DNA of 40,353 nt. Source: Burkholderiales bacterium. Its GTDB lineage: Bacteria; Pseudomonadota; Gammaproteobacteria; Burkholderiales; Burkholderiaceae_C. The translations under genes and the position numbers were made by a program. The stretch is from positions 1 to 40,353 of the forward strand of contig CANBTT010000027.1 of assembly GCA_947372465.1 (NCBI GenBank), in the 5' to 3' direction. The notes below the pieces were generated by a model. It saw only the letters and a list, made by a program, of their open reading frames with translations, made no database searches and was not told where the DNA came from. Below, one piece after another: positions 35,078 through 40,353 of this stretch. The first letter of the stretch is position 1; each line of letters opens with the position of its first letter.

Positions 35078-35746
35078 TCAAGGGAGGGTGGTTTTTTTGG
35101 GTGACTGGGATTTGAGTGTCCCCCAGATGGCCAAGAGGCCTGGTACGATTATGAGAGCCAAAACCACGGCTTGTATATGGGACTTCACCCAAGGGATTTC
35201 TCCAAGCAAGAACCCCAAGAGGCCTACGCCCACCACCCAGATGACGGCGCCAAGGGCATTGAAGGACGTGAAGGTGAGTCGATTCATTCGTGAAATGCCC
35301 GCCACAAAGGGCGCAAAAGTGCGGATAAAAGGCATGAAGCGCGCCAAAATAATGGCCAAAGGGCCCCACTTTGCAAAAAACAATTCGCTTTTTTGAAGTC
35401 CGTCTTGTTTGATCCATTTCGAGAACGGGGGACGAAGCAAATGCTTGCCAAAATGGCGCCCAATGGTGTAATTGACTTGGTCCCCAAGAATCGCAGCGCT
35501 GAGGCAGACCACCAGGGACAAAGTGGGCGACAGCATTTCGGCGCTGCAAAGCGCGCCAATCATAAAGAGCAGCGAGTCGCCAGGCAAAAAGGGCATAAAA
35601 ACCAAGCCTGTTTCAATGAAGATGATCAAAAAGAACAGCCCATAGGTCAAGGCCCCATTCCTCTGAACCCAAGATTGAAGCACTTGGTCAATGTGAAAGA
35701 TGAGATCTAAATAGTTACTAATGATGTCCATCTTGACATTATCCAT
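35078..35746 (-). CDS. DedA family membrane protein
   Basis: A 222-residue integral membrane protein with the VTT/SNARE-associated domain: ALTYGLFFLIIFIETGLVFMPFLPGDSLLF, the E-x-G...F-x-PG-[DE] re-entrant motif, then GDQVNYTIGRHFG, and FMPFIRTFAPFVAGISRM with the conserved Arg. DedA proteins are implicated in recycling undecaprenyl phosphate and lipids across the inner membrane. Two Met codons (35746 and 35731) could be the start, neither with a good ribosome binding site. It lies 22 bp upstream of the dioxygenase alpha gene on the same strand and diverges from mutL. Confidence 0.9.
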   Translation of the reverse strand: MDNVKMDIISNYLDLIFHIDQVLQSWVQRNGALTYGLFFLIIFIETGLVFMPFLPGDSLLFMIGALCSAEMLSPTLSLVVCLSAAILGDQVNYTIGRHFGKHLLRPPFSKWIKQDGLQKSELFFAKWGPLAIILARFMPFIRTFAPFVAGISRMNRLTFTSFNALGAVIWVVGVGLLGFLLGEIPWVKSHIQAVVLALIIVPGLLAIWGTLKSQSPKKTTLP

Positions 35747-35751
35747 TGATT

Positions 35752-35780
35752 TTGAAGGCGCGCTTGATCTGTCCTAAAAT
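35752..35780 (+). promoter_or_regulatory. mutL: Candidate sigma-70 promoter of mutL
   Basis: The -35 box TTGAAG (35752-35757, four of six consensus) is separated by exactly 17 bp from the -10 box TAAAAT (35775-35780, five of six). Initiation would fall at about 35786-35788, on the GTG start of mutL itself, implying a leaderless message. Confidence 0.5.
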
Positions 35781-35786
35781 GCCTAT

Positions 35787-37769
35787 GTGAACAATCCATC
35801 CGTTTCCCTCGTTTCCCCCGTCTCTGCCTTTGCCAAGCGCCCGATCGCCCAATTGGCACAAGAGTTGATCAGTCAAATCGCTGCAGGCGAGGTCATCGAG
35901 CGGCCTGCTTCCGTTGTGCGAGAGTTGGTCGACAACGCCTTGGATGCGCAGTCGACTGGGATCACGGTTCGCTTGCAAGCGGGTGGTGTGCGTTTGATCA
36001 GCGTTGAGGACGATGGGCTTGGGATTTCCAAAGAAGAGTTGCCGCTGGCTTTGAAGCGCCACGCGACCAGCAAAATCAGCAACTTGGATGACTTGGAGTC
36101 TGTTGCGTCGATGGGCTTTAGGGGGGAGGCATTGGCGGCGATCGCCTCGATTTCTGAACTCACCATTTCATCGCGGCCTGCCGAGCAAGCGCAAGCCATG
36201 TCGCTCCAAGCTCGCTCGGGAGAGTTGAGTGTTGTGGCCAGGGGCTTGGGGACAAGTCTTGAGGTCCGAGAGCTCTTTTTTAGCACGCCAGCAAGAAGAA
36301 AATTTCTTAAAACCGATGCGACTGAATTGGCCCATTGCGTCGAGGCGGTCAGAAGGCATGCCTTGGTGCGGCCTTTGGTCTCTTTTTCCATTTATTCGGA
36401 GGGCAAGCTCATTGAGCAGTGGCGTGCTGCGCAAGAACGTGAAGGGGCCTTTGACAAACGAGTGGCCGATGTCTTGGGCGCTGAATTTTTGGACAACTCA
36501 GTGGCCATTGATCACACGGAGAATGCGATCCGAGTCTATGGCCGAGTGGGCTTGCCTGCTGCCGCCAGAAGCCGAGCAGATCAACAGTTCTCATATGTCA
36601 ATCAACGGTTTGTGAAAGACAAAGTGATCAGCCATGCGGTGAGAGTGGCCTACCAAGACGTGCTCCATGGTCAAAAGCAGCCCGTGTATGTGCTGTTCAT
36701 TGAGATTGATCCAAAGCGAGTCGATGTGAATGTGCATCCGACGAAAATTGAAATTCGTTTTCGAGACTCAAGAGACATCCATCAATTGGTCTTGCATGCG
36801 ATTGGGCGTGCGCTGGCCGCGCCAAGAGTGGGTGTGCCCTTGGAAACCTCTGCGCCCATTGATGCCCAATCCTCACAAAACGCCAGTGCCTTGAGCGCTG
36901 AACTTTCAAGCGCTCGGGCGCTGGGCTCGGGGTCTGCAGAGTTTGTGTCGCAACCAAAAGCTTGGAGCCCTGCTCCACAGCGTTGGCAACAATCCAAGAT
37001 CGACTTGGCTGCCCATCAGTTCTCACAAGTTGAGCGCATGTGGGGCCAGTCCGTTCGGCCTGCAGGGGAGGCGGGGCAGCCCGACGCACAGCCCTCCCTC
37101 ATTGGCAAACACTTGTCAAATTCAGAGTTTGATGCGCAGGCATTGAAAACGAGCAAGGATTCCTCTGTCTCAAGCCCAGGGCAAGATTGGCCCTTGGGTC
37201 GCGCTTTGGCCCAACTGCACGGCGTTTACTTGTTGGCAGAAAATGCGCAAGGCTTGATTTTGGTAGATATCCACGCCGCTCACGAGAGAATCGTGTACGA
37301 GCGTCTTAAAAATCAGCTTGACACGCAAACCATCAGCAGTCAATCTTTGCTGATCCCTCAGAGCTTTTCTGCAACCGATCAAGAGATGGTGATTGCACAA
37401 GAAAATGCCGATCCTTTAAAGACACTGGGCTTTGATGTATCGGCCTTGTCAAGCAAAACGTTGGTGATCAGGGCCGTGCCCGCACCCTTGGCGGATGGAG
37501 ATTTGATCGCCTTGGCAAGAAGTGTTTTGCATGAATTGTCTTTGAACACGGGACAATTTGTTGTGGAGCAAGCCAGAAATGAGCTTTTGGCGACCATGGC
37601 TTGCCATGGCGCAGTTCGAGCCAATCGACAATTGACGCTGCAAGAGATGAACGAATTGTTGCGCCAAATGGAAGTGACCGAACGTTCGGATCAATGCAAC
37701 CATGGTCGACCTACTTGGCAGGCCTTGTCCATGAAGGCCTTGGATGCTCTCTTTCTTAGAGGGCGGTGA
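35787..37769 (+). CDS. mutL: DNA mismatch repair protein MutL
   Basis: A 660-residue mismatch-repair ATPase. The N-terminal GHKL domain has IAQLAQELISQIAAGEVIERPASVVRELVDNALDA (catalytic Glu in RELV), DDGLGI, and TSKISNLDDLESVASMGFRGEAL. The linker (about residues 350-470) is rich in Ala, Ser and Gln. The C-terminal dimer domain has DIHAAHERIVYE, which matches the endonuclease motif D-Q-H-A-x2-E-x4-E apart from Ile for Gln, with ACHGAVRA and CNHGRPT. This is the arrangement of latent endonuclease MutL in bacteria without MutH. The start is a GTG at 35787, without a ribosome binding site. Confidence 0.95.
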   Translation: MNNPSVSLVSPVSAFAKRPIAQLAQELISQIAAGEVIERPASVVRELVDNALDAQSTGITVRLQAGGVRLISVEDDGLGISKEELPLALKRHATSKISNLDDLESVASMGFRGEALAAIASISELTISSRPAEQAQAMSLQARSGELSVVARGLGTSLEVRELFFSTPARRKFLKTDATELAHCVEAVRRHALVRPLVSFSIYSEGKLIEQWRAAQEREGAFDKRVADVLGAEFLDNSVAIDHTENAIRVYGRVGLPAAARSRADQQFSYVNQRFVKDKVISHAVRVAYQDVLHGQKQPVYVLFIEIDPKRVDVNVHPTKIEIRFRDSRDIHQLVLHAIGRALAAPRVGVPLETSAPIDAQSSQNASALSAELSSARALGSGSAEFVSQPKAWSPAPQRWQQSKIDLAAHQFSQVERMWGQSVRPAGEAGQPDAQPSLIGKHLSNSEFDAQALKTSKDSSVSSPGQDWPLGRALAQLHGVYLLAENAQGLILVDIHAAHERIVYERLKNQLDTQTISSQSLLIPQSFSATDQEMVIAQENADPLKTLGFDVSALSSKTLVIRAVPAPLADGDLIALARSVLHELSLNTGQFVVEQARNELLATMACHGAVRANRQLTLQEMNELLRQMEVTERSDQCNHGRPTWQALSMKALDALFLRGR

Positions 37770-37815
37770 TGTGGGTCATGGTTGACAGGGGCATGCGCGC
37801 GTTGGATGCAAAGCG

Positions 37816-38889
37816 ATGGGTTCTATGAGCAAACTCGCCATAGAGCCGATCTCCTGCAGCTGGGACTTCTTGGCCCTGGTCGGCCCCACTGCCAGTGGTA
37901 AAACCCGAGCGGCCATGCGCCTGAGTGAGCGCTACAACATTGAGCTCATCAGCATGGACTCCGCCTTGGTGTACCAAGGCATGGACATTGGAACCGCAAA
38001 ACCCAGCGCGCATGAGCTTCAAAGTGTGCCGCACCACCTCATTGATATTCGACGTGCCCATGAGCCCTACAGTGCTGCAGATTTTGCGGTGCAAGCCAAT
38101 GCACTTGTGGCTGAAATTCGCGATCGTGGCGCCATACCCGTGGTCGTTGGCGGCACGCTTTTGTATTTCAATGCGCTGGTCAAAGGCCTGGATGATTTGC
38201 CTGCTGCGAGTCAAGACATTCGGCAAAATATTTTGCATCAAGCGCAAGAGTTGGGGTGGCCCAAGATGCACGAAAAGTTGCATCTTGTTGACCCCACCAC
38301 GGCCAAACGTTTGGCACCGAGAGATTCCCAACGCATTGCCAGAGCGCTTGAGGTCTGGATGCTGACCGGTCAAAGCATTTCTTCGTTTCAATCCAAATAC
38401 TCAGAACAAAAAAACGAATTGCACGATTCAAACCTGCTCGCTTGCCATGTGCTTTCCTTTGAACCCCGAGAGCGGGCTTGGTTGCATGCAAACATCGAGC
38501 GGCGCTTTGATCAAATGCTGAAGAATGGCTTTTTGAAGGAATCCTTGTCTTTTTTCAAAGACCCTCAATTGAATGCCGCCATGCCTAGCATGCGTTGCGT
38601 GGGTTACAGACAAGCTTGGTTGTTTTGGCAAAGCATCGAGAGCATGAGTGGTGCTTTGCCAGATCCAATCGATTTGCAAGACTTGGTCAAAACACCGCAG
38701 TACGAACTCTTTGTTCAAAGCAGTCTTGCTGCCACCCGGCAGTTGGCCAAGCGCCAGTTGACTTGGCTCAGGTCCATGAAAGATCGGCACGTGATTGAGT
38801 GCGATGCAGAGGATTTTGAGCTTCAAGTGCAAACCCATCTTGATCAAGTCATTGATCGACATGTGCTTTTCAAGCGCTTTGTGAAGTGA
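37816..38889 (+). CDS. miaA: tRNA dimethylallyltransferase
   Basis: A 357-residue enzyme that transfers dimethylallyl to N6 of adenosine 37 in tRNAs reading UNN codons. The P-loop GPTASGKT, ISMDSALVYQGMDIGTAKPS (catalytic Asp), HHLIDI, VVVGGTLLYFNALVKGLDDLPAA and RDSQRIARALEV are all present. It is about 40 residues longer than the E. coli enzyme at both ends; two in-frame ATGs (37816, 37825) are possible. It follows mutL by 46 bp, the usual mutL-miaA order. Confidence 0.95.
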   Translation: MGSMSKLAIEPISCSWDFLALVGPTASGKTRAAMRLSERYNIELISMDSALVYQGMDIGTAKPSAHELQSVPHHLIDIRRAHEPYSAADFAVQANALVAEIRDRGAIPVVVGGTLLYFNALVKGLDDLPAASQDIRQNILHQAQELGWPKMHEKLHLVDPTTAKRLAPRDSQRIARALEVWMLTGQSISSFQSKYSEQKNELHDSNLLACHVLSFEPRERAWLHANIERRFDQMLKNGFLKESLSFFKDPQLNAAMPSMRCVGYRQAWLFWQSIESMSGALPDPIDLQDLVKTPQYELFVQSSLAATRQLAKRQLTWLRSMKDRHVIECDAEDFELQVQTHLDQVIDRHVLFKRFVK

Positions 38890-38925
38890 AGTGGTTCTGA
38901 CTTATTAAATCCCCAAGGCCAAGAC

Positions 38926-39225
38926 ATGAAAGAGTCCTTAGAGCTTGAGTTTTCTCAAATGCTTGAGCGCTATCAATCCCAAAAAATTCAAACGTTTGAA
39001 TTCATCACGTGGGCCAAAGAGTGGCTGCCAGTTTGTATGGAGAAGTGGCCACAAGAAAGCATCCATTTACAAAAGAAATATGCGGATGTATGGCTTGATT
39101 TGATGGACCGCTTGGAGAGCAGTGCCATGTTCACACAAGAGAGCTGTTCGTTTTCTCAAAACGAATTGCTGCTCTTGATGAATCAGTGGGTTAAAAAGGT
39201 GGGCAACTTGAGGGGCACCAACTAG
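38926..39225 (+). CDS. Small unrecognised protein
   Basis: A 99-residue, mostly helical and acidic protein that I do not recognise. It has no signal peptide, membrane segment, or cysteine-rich motif; it carries two Cys (near residues 37 and 69) and many Trp (FITWAKEWLPV, DVWLDLM, NQWVKKV). The ATG at 38926 has AAGG about seven bases upstream and lies 36 bp after miaA, so it is probably the last gene of the mutL-miaA transcript. Base composition resembles its neighbours, so it seems to be a real gene. Confidence 0.65.
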   Translation: MKESLELEFSQMLERYQSQKIQTFEFITWAKEWLPVCMEKWPQESIHLQKKYADVWLDLMDRLESSAMFTQESCSFSQNELLLLMNQWVKKVGNLRGTN

Positions 39226-39252
39226 GGCCCACCACCTTGCGACAGTGTCCGA

Positions 39253-40068
39253 CTACAGGGTACTTTTGTAAACCATGTAAATGGCCAGCAAATACAAAAT
39301 ACTTGCAAAGAAGCGTTTCAAACGTTTGACAGGCCATACTTGGGCTGTTCTGGCGCCATAAGGGGCCGTGAGCACACTCAAGCAGGCAATGACAATCAGG
39401 CCAGGCAGCCAAACGTAGCCAAATGAATGGGGTGGCAAATCGGGTGTTGACCATCCAGCAAACATGTATCCCAATGCGTTGGCCGTTGCAATGGGAAAGC
39501 CCAAAGCCGCACTGGTTGCCACCGCATTCAATATTGGAATATTGCAAAACAACATGAAGGGCACACTGATGAATGCGCCACCTGCACCAACCAAGCCAGA
39601 GATGAAGCCGATCACGATGCCAGCAAAGAGTCCACCCCATTTGGCCGGAAACTGACGCGAGGCTGCGGGCTTCTTGTCCAAAAACATCTGCGTGGCAGAA
39701 AACGTGATGAAGATGGCAAAGATGATGCCAAGGTATGCGCCGTGCAAATAATTAAAAACGCCTAGGCTTGTGATGGCGCTTCCGATGAGCAGTCCGGGGG
39801 TCAATTGTTTGACCAATTCCCATTTGACATTGCCTTTTGCATTGTGAGCGCGCACGCTAGAGATGGACGTGAACACAATGGTGGACATGGATGTGGCGAT
39901 GGCCATTTTGACGCACAAGTCAGTCGAGACACCATGAAGACTGATGAAAAAGGTCAGAAATGGCACCATCACCATGCCACCCCCAATGCCCAAGAGTCCA
40001 GCCAAAAAACCTGTGACCAAACCAAGACAGGCCAATGCCATCAGTTCGGGGAGTGGGATGTCCATCAT
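39253..40068 (-). CDS. TSUP family transporter (sulfite exporter TauE/SafE)
   Basis: A 271-residue membrane protein with about eight helices in two repeats. The first repeat starts LGLVTGFLAGLLGIGGGMVMVPFLTFF and the second FAGIVIGFISGLVGAGGAFISVPFMLF; the duplicated G-x-G-GG motifs are diagnostic of TauE/SafE carriers, which move sulfur- or carbon-containing anions such as sulfite or sulfoacetate. The start is the first of two adjacent ATGs, which gives the usual family length; the frame extends to 40176 from a TTG but without conserved sequence. No sulfur-oxidation genes lie nearby. A 6S-like RNA lies upstream on the same strand. Confidence 0.9.
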   Translation of the reverse strand: MMDIPLPELMALACLGLVTGFLAGLLGIGGGMVMVPFLTFFISLHGVSTDLCVKMAIATSMSTIVFTSISSVRAHNAKGNVKWELVKQLTPGLLIGSAITSLGVFNYLHGAYLGIIFAIFITFSATQMFLDKKPAASRQFPAKWGGLFAGIVIGFISGLVGAGGAFISVPFMLFCNIPILNAVATSAALGFPIATANALGYMFAGWSTPDLPPHSFGYVWLPGLIVIACLSVLTAPYGARTAQVWPVKRLKRFFASILYLLAIYMVYKSTL

Positions 40069-40181
40069 GATTGAAAGAGCGTTAGCGTCAGATAAATTGT
40101 AAGAGCACTGATTGATCGATGAGTTGGCCGCGAAGGCGCGAACCCCTAAAAAAACCAGCGAAATAAAAGTGTACAAAAGGT

Positions 40182-40353
40182 GTCTGCAAGGTCTCTCAGA
40201 CCGTCATCCTGAACGTGGGGGTTCAGGTGGGCGAGGTCAAACCAACGTTGGGTTCATCTGACGCGAGACGATCACGCTCATTGGTTGATGTTCCAAGCCC
40301 TGGCTCTAGGAGCATTGGTTCAAGGAAATATAAAGTCTAAAAGACCTGCAGAC
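40182..40353 (-). ncRNA. ssrS: Candidate 6S RNA (reaches window edge)
   Basis: The ends form a long closing stem: GTCTGCA (40182-40188) pairs with TGCAGAC (40347-40353), GGTCT (40190-40194) with AGACC (40342-40346), and AGAC (40198-40201) with GTCT (40335-40338). Read on the minus strand, a 7-bp hairpin CCTGAAC...GTTCAGG (40208-40227) lies on the 3' side of a large central bubble, and a terminal stem is formed by TCAACCAA and TTGGTTTGA. This matches the architecture of 6S RNA (closing stem, central bubble with 3' hairpin, apical stem, about 170-180 nt), which sequesters sigma-70 RNA polymerase. The strand choice rests on the 3' hairpin. The 5' end may lie outside the window. Confidence 0.5.

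Noticed and set aside
35052..35549. 165-residue minus-strand frame overlapping dedA
   Set aside because: It is an alternative frame of dedA; the dedA frame contains all membrane and family motifs.

Overview
The window is chromosomal DNA from a betaproteobacterium, most likely a low-to-moderate GC member of the order Burkholderiales (a freshwater Comamonadaceae- or Polynucleobacter-like lineage). This is inferred from protein similarity as I recognise it and from gene order: queG and tsaE divergent, then amiC, mutL and miaA; pcm, a rhodanese and tolC together; waaC followed by waaA; no MutH-type signature but an endonuclease-like MutL. I found no tRNA, rRNA, CRISPR array, prophage or insertion sequence. 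Coding density is high and most of the window is ordinary core genome. Several genes appear to use TTG or GTG starts.

Layout. 1-0.5 kb: Gly/Arg-rich tail of a DEAD-box RNA helicase with a good terminator. 0.6-3.7 kb (minus): two SAM-dependent methyltransferases and a class III CoA-transferase. 3.77-6.2 kb (plus): a hairpin-rich promoter region followed by an unrecognised membrane-anchored protein, an HTTM-like membrane protein and a kynurenine-formamidase-like hydrolase, a compact cassette that I regard as the least-explained part of the window. 6.2-7.6 kb (minus): a DMT transporter overlapping ogt. 7.7-11.4 kb (plus): phosphomannomutase, waaC and waaA, overlapping genes for the LPS inner core. 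11.5-18.5 kb (minus): tolC, rhodanese, pcm, then an RND pump permease and its lipoprotein adaptor. 18.8-20.3 kb (plus): TorF-type porin and msrA. 20.3-21.4 kb (minus): pdxH and gloA. 21.6-22.5 kb (plus): a D-2-hydroxyacid-dehydrogenase-fold protein whose cofactor motif and catalytic Arg are both altered. 22.6-24.4 kb (minus): RhlE-type helicase with a structured leader. 24.8-27.6 kb (plus): ettA and a luciferase-like monooxygenase. 27.7-31.1 kb (minus): queG, a pseudouridine synthase fused to a plant-type [2Fe-2S] ferredoxin domain, and a thiolase. 31.1-33.1 kb (plus): tsaE and Tat-exported amiC. 33.1-35.7 kb (minus): a two-subunit Rieske ring-hydroxylating dioxygenase without its reductase, and a DedA protein. 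35.8-39.2 kb (plus): mutL, miaA and a small unknown protein. 39.25-40.07 kb (minus): TauE/SafE exporter, preceded by a candidate 6S RNA that runs to the window edge.

How the genes work together. ManB-type mutase, WaaC and WaaA serve the outer-membrane LPS core; TolC, the RND pump and its adaptor could form a tripartite exporter; QueG, MiaA, TsaE and the ferredoxin-pseudouridine synthase all concern RNA modification; MsrA, Pcm, Ogt and MutL repair damaged protein or DNA. The most unusual items are the ferredoxin-pseudouridine synthase fusion co-translated with queG, the degenerate dehydrogenase, the HTTM cassette with an inverted repeat over its promoter, and the 6S-like RNA. All functional names are by motif recognition only; no database search was possible.
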